Source: JABDGC01 sp964466595
Lineage (GTDB): Bacteria; Pseudomonadota; Gammaproteobacteria; DSM-16500
Length of the DNA stretch: 43,092 nt
Reading direction: 5' to 3'
NCBI GenBank assembly: GCA_964466595.1
Contig: CAYXNR010000014.1
Location: forward strand, 1-43,092
The first letter of the stretch is position 1. Every line of letters starts with the position of its first letter. Below are positions 8,836-16,763 of this stretch, piece by piece. The notes under the pieces were generated by a model, which was given only the letters and a program-made list of their open reading frames with translations, searched no databases and was not told the origin of the DNA. Made by a program: the position numbers and the translations under genes.

Positions 8836-9084
8836 ATGCGCCCATCTCGAGTCCTCTGCTTATCTTCTTTATTTGTATTTATTTTGATCAGTGGTTGCAC
8901 CCTTTTACAACATGGCGATGATCCGAATTATACACTTTGTAAGAACTTACAAGGTAAAATTCAATTTGGAAGCAATACCACCACGTACATGCCTGGGGCC
9001 GATCGAACTGATGTAGAAAAGCATCGTTTAGAGGCGACCTATGATAAGCTAAATTGCTCACAATACCAATGGCTTAAATTTTAG
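8836..9084 (+). CDS. Small putative lipoprotein, function unknown
   Basis: An 82-aa product has a signal peptide ending in a lipobox (LISGC, Cys21) followed by Thr, so under the Lol +2 rule it should go to the outer membrane. The mature part is about 60 residues with two more cysteines (YTLCKNLQ and LNCSQYQW) that could form a disulphide. AAAGGA precedes the ATG. It is divergent from rnr and shares a ~130-bp upstream region. I do not recognise a named family. Confidence 0.75.
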   Translation: MRPSRVLCLSSLFVFILISGCTLLQHGDDPNYTLCKNLQGKIQFGSNTTTYMPGADRTDVEKHRLEATYDKLNCSQYQWLKF

Positions 9085-9088
9085 GCTA

Positions 9089-9110
9089 AGATTTCGCTAG
9101 AGCGAAATCT
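9089..9110. terminator. 10-bp hairpin after the small lipoprotein gene
   Basis: AGATTTCGCT and AGCGAAATCT pair perfectly around a 2-nt loop, 4 nt after the stop codon. The tail is only mildly T-rich (ATTTGTTATTTCTT), so this is a probable rather than certain terminator. A second 8-bp hairpin (AGCTTATT/AATAAGCT, 9182-9207) lies in the same gap. Confidence 0.55.
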
Positions 9111-9314
9111 GCCCCTATTTGTTATTTCTTCTCCCCCTATCCGGGTTAGGAATAAAGGATAAAATGCCCTCTCTTTAAGCAAGCTTATTCCTTTTCCCAA
9201 ATAAGCTAAGCATGCTAAAATGACCCTCAGAAACTCCATCATTCGCGGTTATTGGAGAAGGCGAAGAATGACAAGTACAAGCGATGGGCACTTATAGAAT
9301 CCCGAGGAGAAGAT

Positions 9315-10517
9315 ATGATTAATCATTTGTTAGCTTACAGTTTTGGCTATTTTTCTGCTATGCCTTGGTGGGGGTACATCCTTGTTACGCTAGTTTTTAC
9401 CCAAATTACTATTTTTAGCGTCACGCTTTATTTGCACCGCAATCAATCGCATCGCTCACTTGAATTGCATCCCCTCATCAGCCATTTTTTTCGCTTCTGG
9501 CTCTGGCTGTCGACCGGCATGCTTACCAAACAATGGGTGGCCATTCATCGCAAGCATCACACCAAGGTTGAAACCGAGGATGATCCGCATAGCCCTGTCA
9601 CCTATGGTATTCGCAAAGTTTTTTTTGAGGGCGCAGAGCTTTATCGTGATGCGCCTAAGAAAGATCCTCACTTGCTGGAACGCTATGGCAATGGCACACC
9701 AGATGATTGGGTAGAACGCTACATTTATACGGGTCGCAATCGCGATGGTATTTTTACCATGTTAGCGCTTAATCTTTTTTTATTCGGTGTGCCCGGCCTT
9801 TCTATCTGGGCCTGCCAAATGCTGTGGATTCCTTTATTTGCCGCCGGCATTATTAATGGCATTGGACATTACTGGGGTTACCGTAATTTTGAAACACCGG
9901 ATGCTTCACGCAATATTATTCCCTTGGGCTTTATTACGGGCGGTGAAGAGTTACATAATAATCATCACACCTATGCTAATTCCGCCAAATTTTCGGTTAA
10001 ATGGTGGGAGTTTGATATAGGCTGGTTGATGATTCGCTTATTGCAAACCTTTGGCTTAGCCAAACCCAACTATGTTCCGCCTAAACCTGCTTATGTACGC
10101 GAGAAAACAATCATTGACGCAGAAACCATTAAAGCCTTAATGCGCAATCGTTTTCATTTGCTAGCTGAATATAGCAAAAAAGTTATTTTGCCAGTACTTC
10201 GTGAAGAAAAGCGTAAAGCACCGAATCAAGGTAAAACGCTCTTGTCACGAGCACGCGCCTTATTAGTTCGCGATAGCGCTTTTCTAGACAAAAACAGTCA
10301 ACAACATTTAGAAAGCACGCTCGCTCAATTTAAAAACTTAAGCGCCGCCTATCAATTACGGCTGCAGCTACAAAATCTCTGGCAACAAACAGCAGCCACA
10401 CAAAAGGAATTAATTGATAGCCTCTATCAATGGTGTCAGCAGGCGGAAATGTCGGGGATACAGGCTTTGAAGGATTTTGCGAGGTATATTAAGACTTATA
10501 CTTTGCAGCCGACCTAA
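9315..10517 (+). CDS. Membrane fatty-acid (acyl-CoA delta-9 type) desaturase
   Basis: This is a di-iron membrane desaturase that puts a double bond into long acyl chains. The start is the ATG at 9315 (GAGGAG 5 nt upstream), giving 400 aa. The three histidine boxes are visible: HRNQSH (41-46), HRKHH (78-82) and HNNHH (214-218), set among hydrophobic segments. The catalytic domain ends near residue 290; beyond it lies an extra ~110-residue, Gln/Lys-rich, probably helical tail. Together with any FabA/B route it would tune membrane fluidity. It is monocistronic, with a repeat island downstream. Confidence 0.9.
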   Translation: MINHLLAYSFGYFSAMPWWGYILVTLVFTQITIFSVTLYLHRNQSHRSLELHPLISHFFRFWLWLSTGMLTKQWVAIHRKHHTKVETEDDPHSPVTYGIRKVFFEGAELYRDAPKKDPHLLERYGNGTPDDWVERYIYTGRNRDGIFTMLALNLFLFGVPGLSIWACQMLWIPLFAAGIINGIGHYWGYRNFETPDASRNIIPLGFITGGEELHNNHHTYANSAKFSVKWWEFDIGWLMIRLLQTFGLAKPNYVPPKPAYVREKTIIDAETIKALMRNRFHLLAEYSKKVILPVLREEKRKAPNQGKTLLSRARALLVRDSAFLDKNSQQHLESTLAQFKNLSAAYQLRLQLQNLWQQTAATQKELIDSLYQWCQQAEMSGIQALKDFARYIKTYTLQPT

Positions 10518-10546
10518 AGCGAGCTTCGCTGAATGAAACTGTCATT

Positions 10547-10590
10547 CTGAGCAGCTGTCATTCTAAGCAGCTGTCATTCTGAGCGAAGCG
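10547..10590. repeat. Short tandem repeat of TGTCATTCTGAGCAGC type
   Basis: Roughly three copies of an 18-bp unit (GTCATTCTGAGCAGCT, with AAG/GAG variation) run into GAGCGAAGCGAAGAATC. The complementary form is found at 11212-11290, so the two blocks are the outer arms of a large inverted repeat around this island. Confidence 0.75.
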
Positions 10591-10684
10591 AAGAATCGTA
10601 ACCGTTCACGGCCTTGACTTGAATCCCCTTCCTCCACGCTTTTGGTGGAGGAAGGGGCTAGGGGTAGGAGGTAGCTTCTAAAAC
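10591..10684. repeat. GGAGGAAGGGG hairpin repeat, copy 2 (inverted)
   Basis: This copy carries the 13-bp stem CCCCTTCCTCCAC/GTGGAGGAAGGGG (10625-10657) and runs from GAAGAATCG-type sequence to TTCTAAAAC. It is the reverse complement of the copy at 11104-11196, sharing GTTCACGGCC, GACTTGAATCC and GGAGGTAGCTTCTAAAAC. It lies downstream of the desaturase gene and could terminate it. Confidence 0.8.
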
Positions 10685-10834
10685 TAAAGAAGGGCCTTTT
10701 TCTCCAAGAAAATATTTTTGAATTCCCTCCACAAGAAAAGCCAAAATATCCCTACTCTGTTGCTTGCAAGTCGTTACTATCGTGAAAATTCTTTCAATAA
10801 AACGGCTTCCTCGCTTCTGGTAAGGTTTGAGGTT
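10658..10834 (-). pseudogene. Remnant of a transposase C-terminus (IS66-like)
   Basis: On the minus strand a 58-codon open stretch includes GSRFIERIFTIVTTCKQQSR, then a DILAFL segment and GEKGPSLV. This resembles the end of IS66-family transposases, where a FVERIL-VVTTCRQQ-R-LDFL pattern is usual. The frame is closed upstream by TGA, there is no start or catalytic DDE region, and the 3' end reads straight into the inverted hairpin repeat before stopping. It is therefore insertion-sequence debris. The family name rests on recalled motif similarity only. Confidence 0.5.
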
Positions 10835-10946
10835 TCAAGTTGATTGGCGATGAATCCTGCTTCATCCGCATTAAAAATATCCATAAATAATTTCGCTTCT
10901 TATACCATTCTTTACTTTAATAGTCGCTTAAAAACAGAGGGAAAAT

Positions 10947-11112
10947 ATGAAAAATGTAAAAATAAACTATGTCCGCACTCTCCGTCAAAATACAACCGAT
11001 GCAGAAAAGCATCTCTGGTATTTTTTAACGGTATAAAGTTTTGCGATTTTGGAATGACACAATTTTAAAAGAGACATCTATGGTTCTTGAAATGATTTTA
11101 GAGGTTTTAGAA
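10947..11112 (+). pseudogene. Internally deleted DUF559-type endonuclease-like gene
   Basis: The N-terminal piece (ATG at 10947) reads LRQNTTDAEKHLWYFLT and stops at 11034, matching the opening of DUF559 proteins (LR-N-TDAE--LW--L). From 11038, in another frame, VLRFWNDTILKETSMVLEMI matches the family's usual ending (V-RFWN--VL-----VLE-I). The middle, which should carry the PD-(D/E)XK-like nuclease core of about 60-70 residues, is missing. This is a deletion remnant, not a functional gene. The end merges with hairpin repeat copy 3. Confidence 0.65.
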
Positions 11113-11196
11113 GCTACCTCCTACCCCTACCCTTCCTCCACAAAAAACGTGGAGGAAGGGGGATTCAAATCAAGGCCGTGAACGGTACGAAGAATC
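11104..11196. repeat. GGAGGAAGGGG hairpin repeat, copy 3
   Basis: A 12-bp stem (11130-11141 with 11149-11160) lies in a unit that is the inverted partner of the copy at 10591-10684. It sits downstream of thyA, which converges on this island from the right. Confidence 0.8.
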
Positions 11197-11211
11197 TGTA
11201 TAAATAAAAGA

Positions 11212-11297
11212 GATTCTTCGCTTCGCTCAGAATGACAGCTGCTTAGAATGACCTGCTCAGAATGACAGCTGCTTAGAATGACAGTGCTTAGAATGGC
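11212..11297. repeat. Tandem repeat of CTCAGAATGACAGCTGCT type
   Basis: About four to five imperfect 17-18 bp units (CTCAGAATGACAGCTGCT / TAGAATGAC...) follow GATTCTTCGCTTCG. They are the inverse of the block at 10547-10590 and are related in sequence to the 17-bp CTCAGGATGACAACTAG array at 29411. Confidence 0.75.
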
Positions 11298-11325
11298 AAA
11301 AGCGGTTACATCACAACGAAAGCTG

Positions 11326-12120
11326 TTAAACTGCTACCTCTCCTCGAATAGCCGGATGGCATTGATAATTCAAGATCTCAAAGTCATCAAATTGATATTC
11401 AAAAATCGAAGCGGGTTTACGCTTAATATCAAGTTTCGGCAAAGCGTAGGGCTGTCGGGAAAGCTGTAATTTGACTTGATCCAGATGATTTAAATAAATA
11501 TGGCAATCACCACCGCTCCAGATAAAGTCGCCTACTGCTAAATTACATTGTTGGGCGATCAGATGGGTTAATAAAGAATAGGAAGCGATGTTAAAGGGCA
11601 CGCCGAGAAAGGAATCTGCTGAGCGTTGATAGAGCTGACAGGACAGGCGATTTTCTGCTACATAAAATTGACATAAAACATGGCAAGGGAAAAGTCTCAT
11701 TTTCGGCAACTCGCCGACATTCCAGGCATTGATAATTAAACGGCGCGAATCGGGATTGGTTTTAATTTGCTTGATTAATTCACTAATCTGATCAACCGTT
11801 TTTCCTTCTGGTGTTTGCCAAGCACGCCATTGTTTGCCATAAATAGGGCCGAGGTTGCCCGCAGCATCTGCCCACTCATCCCAAATACTAACCTGATTGT
11901 TCTGTAAATATTTGATATTGGTATCACCACTTAAAAACCAAAGGAGCTCATGAATGATACTGCGAGTATGCAGTTTTTTGGTGGTGACGAGAGGAAAGCC
12001 TTCCTGAAGATTAAAACGCATTTGATAGCCAAAAACCGAGACGGTGCCAACCCCGGTGCGGTCTTTTTTTTGAGTGCCTTCTGTCAAGATATGGTGCAGA
12101 TAATCAAGATATTCTTTCAT
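11326..12120 (-). CDS. thyA: Thymidylate synthase
   Basis: ThyA makes dTMP from dUMP using methylene-tetrahydrofolate. The 264-aa length equals that of E. coli ThyA. Motifs include the catalytic FPCHVLCQF (Cys146), RSADSFLGVPFNIASYSLL, GDCHIYLNHLDQ and DRTGVGT near the start. The gene overlaps the end of lgt by 4 nt, so translation is likely coupled. It is the last gene of the conserved rppH-ptsP-lgt-thyA run. Confidence 0.98.
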   Translation of the reverse strand: MKEYLDYLHHILTEGTQKKDRTGVGTVSVFGYQMRFNLQEGFPLVTTKKLHTRSIIHELLWFLSGDTNIKYLQNNQVSIWDEWADAAGNLGPIYGKQWRAWQTPEGKTVDQISELIKQIKTNPDSRRLIINAWNVGELPKMRLFPCHVLCQFYVAENRLSCQLYQRSADSFLGVPFNIASYSLLTHLIAQQCNLAVGDFIWSGGDCHIYLNHLDQVKLQLSRQPYALPKLDIKRKPASIFEYQFDDFEILNYQCHPAIRGEVAV

Positions 12121-12899
12121 GCTGAGGCCTTCCTCTTATAGGCTATGGCCAGCATGATAACACCGAATAGAATCATTGGTAGTGATAATAATTGGCCTTC
12201 GGTGAGCCGCTCCCAAAACAAGCCGATTTGGATGTCGGGTTCACGAAAAAATTCGAGAGAAAATCGAAAAAAACCATAGCCTAATAAAAATAAGCCGGAA
12301 ACTGCGCCTAAGGGTTTTGGCTTTCTTGAAAAAAACCAGAGGATTAAAAATAAAACAAGGCCCTCAAAAAAAGCCTCGTATAACTGTGAAGGGTGACGAG
12401 GAAAGGGACCGCCTCGTGGAAAAACCATGCCCCAGGGCAGCGTGGTCGTACGGCCCCACAGTTCATCATTGACAAAATTACCAAGCCGGCCCAAACCTAA
12501 GCCAAGCGGCACAACGGGAACAATAAAATCACCTAATTCCAAGAAATTTCGCTTCATTCGCCATGAGAGAAAGACCAAGGCTAGAATGGCGCCAAGCAGC
12601 GCACCGTGAAAAGACATGCCGCCTTTCCAGGTTTGAAAAAGTAAGAGTGGTTGAGAGAGGAAGAGGGGCCAATCGTAAAAAATCATATAGCCTAAACGAC
12701 CACCGATAATGACACCGAGCGCTACAAAAAATATAAAATCGGAGATTTCTTCTTTGGTAAATTGGCGGCTAGAACGCGCGCGATAAGATAATAAAATCCA
12801 AGCGAGAAGGAGGCCGACTAAATAAGCTAAGCCATACCAATATACAGGCCAGGAACCAAGATGAAAGGCAACGGGATTGATAAGGGGGTAAGTTAACAT
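12117..12899 (-). CDS. lgt: Prolipoprotein diacylglyceryl transferase
   Basis: Lgt attaches diacylglycerol to the lipobox cysteine of prolipoproteins in the inner membrane, the first step of lipoprotein maturation; substrates in this window would include LolB and the three small lipoproteins. The 260-aa product is a seven-helix-type membrane protein with GGRLGYM, SFHGALLG, GRLGNFVNDELWGR (the Lgt signature) and HPSQLYEA. It lies 4 nt after ptsP and overlaps thyA. Confidence 0.97.
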   Translation of the reverse strand: MLTYPLINPVAFHLGSWPVYWYGLAYLVGLLLAWILLSYRARSSRQFTKEEISDFIFFVALGVIIGGRLGYMIFYDWPLFLSQPLLLFQTWKGGMSFHGALLGAILALVFLSWRMKRNFLELGDFIVPVVPLGLGLGRLGNFVNDELWGRTTTLPWGMVFPRGGPFPRHPSQLYEAFFEGLVLFLILWFFSRKPKPLGAVSGLFLLGYGFFRFSLEFFREPDIQIGLFWERLTEGQLLSLPMILFGVIMLAIAYKRKASA

Positions 12900-12903
12900 T
12901 TAT

Positions 12904-15171
12904 TTATCTGCCTGCACGAATTAAATTTCCGAGGCCTGCTTTCTCCAAAGCAAGTTCCATATGACAACGAATCATGACAACGCTTTCCATACTCAAGACT
13001 TCCTGTAACAATTTGCTTGCTCTCTTTTTAGTAAACTGACGAATCACAAATTTAATGCGGCTGAGTGAAGAAGCATTCATACTGAGCGAATCAAAACCAA
13101 TGGCTACCAAGAGCATGACGGCAACGGGGTCACTCGCTATTTCACCGCAAATACTAACATGTTTGCCTTCTTGATGGCCATGTTCCACAATTTGAATAAA
13201 AGCTCGCAATACGGCTGGATGTAAGGAATCGAAAAGATTGGCGACGCGTGAATTATTTCGATCCACAGCCAATAAGTATTGTGTTAAATCATTACTGCCG
13301 ACTGAAAGAAAATCGACGCGCTTTGCTAAGGCACGGGCTTGATAAATAGCAGAGGGGACTTCCATCATGATTCCTACCTGTGGCATCTCGATCTGGCAAC
13401 CTTCCTCGAGCACTTCGGTATAGGCTTTTTTTAATAAACGCAGGGCCTCATCCACCTCAGTTACATCTGTAATCATGGGTAGCATAATACGGAGATTATT
13501 ATAACCTTCGCTCGCCCGCATCATGGCACGAACCTGGGAGAGAAAAATTTCAGGATGGTCAAGCAGAACACGAATACCACGCCAACCCAGAAAGGGATTA
13601 TCTTCTTTGACGGGGAAATAAGGTAGTGCTTTATCACCACCAATATCAAGCGCTCGCATAATGACAGGACGCGGGGCAAAGGAAGATAGCAATTGGCGAT
13701 AAATGATTCGTTGTTCTTCGCTCGAGGGAAAACGCTCACGAATTAAAAAGGGAATTTCAGTGCGATATAAGCCCACGCCTTCTGCGCCTGCTGCAAGTGA
13801 AATACCAATATCTGCCCCAAGACCGGCATTGACAAGAAGCATCGTACGATGAGCATCTTTGGTGATAGCCGGTTTATCACGCAAGACCTGCAAAGAGACA
13901 TCTAGCTTTTTTTCTTCTTCGGCAAGACGCTGAAACTCCGTACGCGCTACTGCTGTAGGAGAAACATAAATTTGGCCATAATAGCCGTCTACTATAATGT
14001 CTTTACCTTGCAGATCGAAAAGGGGTAACTCACTCACGCCCATCACTGTTGGCACATTCATGGCGCGCGCTAAAATAGCGACATGGGAAATACTCGAGCC
14101 CGTTGCACAAATCACACCAGCAAGACAGCCTTCAGGGACTTCCGCTAAATCTGTCGGTGTAATTTCTTCGCCAATTAAGATGGTTTTGTCCGTATATTCG
14201 GGAAGAATACGTGTGTTTTTTTGTAGATAGGCAAGCACTCGGCGACCAACATCGCGTAAATCAGAGGCCCGCTCGCGCATATATTCATTGTCAAGATTCA
14301 GTAAGTGGCTCACATGCGCTTGAATCACGCGTCGTAGCGCACCTTGGGCCCAATTACCAAGACGAATTTCTTCAATGACCTCCTGTCCCAAGCCCGTATT
14401 ATCTAAAATCCGTTGATAGGCATCAAATAAAATCTGCTCTTCGGATTGTAATTTTGGATAAAGTCGCTCACCTAAAAGCTGCATATCCTGACGAGCCGCT
14501 TCTAAGGCTGCTTCTAATAAGGCAATTTCAGCTTCGATATTATCCGGTACCCGATCAGGAACAGCATCTAAATCTAATAAGGGATAGATGAGGATGCCTT
14601 TGCCCATACCAATTCCAGGCGCTCCCGACATACCTGAAAATACGGCTTCTCTTTCTTTGATTTGATCTTCAAAAAAATTGGCTAGCTGTCCTGTCGCCTC
14701 GGCATGCGCGATAATGGCAGCGAGTTGGGTCGCCAGGGTAACCAGAAAGGCTTCTTCGGACTCATCATAACGCCGCAGTGCTTTTTGCTGAACAAAGAGC
14801 ACCCCCAGAACCTGTCGATGATAAATAACAGGCACGCCCAAAAAGGCGCAATAAACTTCTTCTTCAACTTCTTTTACATGCAAATAGCGAGGATGTTTAG
14901 AGGCTTCTTCAATATTCAGTGGTTCTTCACGATCACCAACCAAACCAATCAAACCCTGGCCCATGGGAATACGTACCTTACCTACTGCTTCTGGATTCAA
15001 GCCAATGGTGGCAAAAAGAATATATTCCCCATGACGTCGGTCAAGGAGGAAAATGGAACAGGCATCGGCTTCCAAGGCCTGGGCAGTTTCACTGACCATA
15101 ATATTGAGTGCTTCTTTAAAATGGGAAGTACTGGAAACTGCTTGGATAATGCGCCTTAGCGTCGTTAGCAT
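12904..15171 (-). CDS. ptsP: PEP-protein phosphotransferase PtsP (EI-Ntr, GAF domain)
   Basis: PtsP is enzyme I of the nitrogen PTS, passing phosphate from PEP to NPr and on to PtsN in a regulatory relay. The 755-aa product has an N-terminal GAF sensor domain (about 1-165, with QGLIGLVGDREEPLNI and AFLGVPVIYHRQVLGVLFVQ). The EI region follows, with the swivelling histidine loop SSISHVAILARAMNVPTVMG and the PEP-binding barrel (RALDIGGDKALPYF, GWRGIRVLLD, SVGSNDLTQYLLAVDRNN, ICGEIASDP). Length matches E. coli PtsP (748 aa). It starts 3 nt after rppH. Confidence 0.97.
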   Translation of the reverse strand: MLTTLRRIIQAVSSTSHFKEALNIMVSETAQALEADACSIFLLDRRHGEYILFATIGLNPEAVGKVRIPMGQGLIGLVGDREEPLNIEEASKHPRYLHVKEVEEEVYCAFLGVPVIYHRQVLGVLFVQQKALRRYDESEEAFLVTLATQLAAIIAHAEATGQLANFFEDQIKEREAVFSGMSGAPGIGMGKGILIYPLLDLDAVPDRVPDNIEAEIALLEAALEAARQDMQLLGERLYPKLQSEEQILFDAYQRILDNTGLGQEVIEEIRLGNWAQGALRRVIQAHVSHLLNLDNEYMRERASDLRDVGRRVLAYLQKNTRILPEYTDKTILIGEEITPTDLAEVPEGCLAGVICATGSSISHVAILARAMNVPTVMGVSELPLFDLQGKDIIVDGYYGQIYVSPTAVARTEFQRLAEEEKKLDVSLQVLRDKPAITKDAHRTMLLVNAGLGADIGISLAAGAEGVGLYRTEIPFLIRERFPSSEEQRIIYRQLLSSFAPRPVIMRALDIGGDKALPYFPVKEDNPFLGWRGIRVLLDHPEIFLSQVRAMMRASEGYNNLRIMLPMITDVTEVDEALRLLKKAYTEVLEEGCQIEMPQVGIMMEVPSAIYQARALAKRVDFLSVGSNDLTQYLLAVDRNNSRVANLFDSLHPAVLRAFIQIVEHGHQEGKHVSICGEIASDPVAVMLLVAIGFDSLSMNASSLSRIKFVIRQFTKKRASKLLQEVLSMESVVMIRCHMELALEKAGLGNLIRAGR

Positions 15172-15174
15172 TGC

Positions 15175-15681
15175 TTAGCTCGTGTCGGGTTTGTCGTTTT
15201 TAAATCGTCGCGATAAGATGAAAGGGGCAAATTCTTGCATCACCTCTTCATAGACCTTTCGTTTAAAAGAAATAATCTGTCGCAAGGGGTACCAATAAGA
15301 AACCCAGGCCCAGGAATCAAACTCGGGATCTTCTGTGGCAAGAAGATTAATCTTGGCTTCTTGATTCACAAGCTGTAGTAAAAACCATTTTTGCTTTTGG
15401 CCGAGGCAAATTGGCTTAGTTCGACGACGGATTAAGCGCTTAGGTAACTCATAACAAAGCCAACTCTTACTGGCTACGATGATTTTAACATCTGCCGATC
15501 GAAGGCCTATTTCTTCTTCCAACTCACGATACATTGTTTCTTCCGCGGTTTCGCCCTGACGAACGCCGCCTTGAGGAAATTGCCAGGCATCCATACCTAG
15601 GCGCTTTCCCCAAAAAACCTGGCGATTCGCATTGACTAGAATAATGCCTATGCCAGAACGATACCCTTGTTCATCTATCAT
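15175..15681 (-). CDS. rppH: RNA pyrophosphohydrolase (Nudix)
   Basis: RppH removes pyrophosphate from mRNA 5' ends and so starts RNase E-dependent decay. I chose the ATG at 15681 (MIDEQGYRSGIG), preceded by AAGGTGG 8 nt upstream; a GTG 12 nt earlier would overlap that site. The 168-aa protein has GKRLGMDAWQFPQGGV followed by the Nudix box GGVRQGETAEET...RELEEEIGL. It heads the rppH-ptsP-lgt-thyA operon. The upstream gap to 15797 should hold its promoter and that of the divergent transporter. Confidence 0.96.
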   Translation of the reverse strand: MIDEQGYRSGIGIILVNANRQVFWGKRLGMDAWQFPQGGVRQGETAEETMYRELEEEIGLRSADVKIIVASKSWLCYELPKRLIRRRTKPICLGQKQKWFLLQLVNQEAKINLLATEDPEFDSWAWVSYWYPLRQIISFKRKVYEEVMQEFAPFILSRRFKNDKPDTS

Positions 15682-15797
15682 TTCGGGAACCACCTTTAGC
15701 GAATCGCAAGCGCTTGCCTACAGATTCTTGTTAATATAGATCATTAACATCAGAAAAGCTTTGAATTTTTAAAAAAAACTCAGGTAAACTGAACTTT

Positions 15798-16763
15798 ATG
15801 AAAAACCGAGTTTTCTTATTTATCTTTCTACTCATTTTTGCGTTTTTAAGCCTTTTTTTCTCTCTCTTGAAAGGTAGTACATCTCTTGGTTTCGATCAAG
15901 TTTTTACTGCTCTTTTTAGACAAGGCAGCGACTTGAACAAAACTCTAATTTGGCAACTTCGTCTGCCACGGGCCTGGTCTGCCTTTGTAAGCGGTGGTCT
16001 GCTTGCTCTCGCCGGCAGCCTCATGCAGATTTTATTAGGCAATCCCTTGGCTGATCCTTATGTACTAGGGATTTCTAGTGGCGCAGCCTTAGGCGCCTTA
16101 CTCGCCTTGCTTTTGGGTTTAGGCAGTTTTTACCTGCTCGGCTTTGCCTGGCTCGGAGCCTTAGCTTCTATTGTTTTGACCCTTTTATTAATCAGGGGAC
16201 AAATTGGTCAAACTTCTCGCTTGCTTCTCACAGGAATTTCTCTCGCTTGTGGGCTCTCTGCTTTGATTAGCTCTATTCTGCTTATCGCGCCAGATCGTAT
16301 TTTGCATAATCTCTTGTTTTGGTTGGTCGGCGACCTCAATGAAGTCAGCTTTCCTTTTTTAGAAACTTTGTTTTTAATTTTCAGCTTAGGTCTGGTCACC
16401 TGGCTTGCTCCGGCCTTGAATATTTTAAGTCGCGGCGAAAAGGAGGCACAGGCACTTGGCATCCATACCGGCTCCTTGCAGGGCTTACTCTATCTCTTAA
16501 GCTCGCTCTTAACAGCCTGCGCTGTCACCCTAGCCGGTTGTATCGGTTTTATTGGTCTCGTCGCTCCCCATCTTTTACGCCTTTTCCTGGGCTATGATCA
16601 TCGCCTTCTCCTACCAGCCAGTGTTTTGTTCGGAGGCAGTCTTTTGATGCTGGCTGATCTACTTGCAAGAACAGTAGCCGCACCACAGCAATTACCTACT
16701 GGAATCGTGATGACGCTGATTGGTGTTCCTATTTTCCTATTTTTATTAGAAAAAAAACAATGA
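15798..16763 (+). CDS. FecCD/BtuC-family ABC transporter permease
   Basis: This is the membrane subunit of a binding-protein-dependent importer of the vitamin B12/siderophore/haem class. The 321-aa protein is hydrophobic throughout, with about nine to ten membrane segments. Family motifs include LRLPRAWSAFVSGGLLALAG, GNPLADPYVLGISSGAALGA, the coupling-helix region AQALGIHTGS and GCIGFIGLVAPHLLRLFLG. Little ribosome-binding sequence precedes the ATG; a possible TAAACT -10 at 15785-15790 would make the message nearly leaderless. It overlaps the ATPase gene by 4 nt. The substrate cannot be named from sequence. Confidence 0.9.
   Translation: MKNRVFLFIFLLIFAFLSLFFSLLKGSTSLGFDQVFTALFRQGSDLNKTLIWQLRLPRAWSAFVSGGLLALAGSLMQILLGNPLADPYVLGISSGAALGALLALLLGLGSFYLLGFAWLGALASIVLTLLLIRGQIGQTSRLLLTGISLACGLSALISSILLIAPDRILHNLLFWLVGDLNEVSFPFLETLFLIFSLGLVTWLAPALNILSRGEKEAQALGIHTGSLQGLLYLLSSLLTACAVTLAGCIGFIGLVAPHLLRLFLGYDHRLLLPASVLFGGSLLMLADLLARTVAAPQQLPTGIVMTLIGVPIFLFLLEKKQ

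Noticed and set aside
10746..10879. Minus-strand 35-codon frame (MDIFNADEAGF...) in the repeat island
   Set aside because: It overlaps the transposase relic in another frame and ends abruptly; there is no ribosome-binding site and it is too short to judge.
14704..15159. Plus-strand frame of 151 codons inside ptsP
   Set aside because: It is the antisense shadow of the well-conserved GAF-domain part of ptsP.
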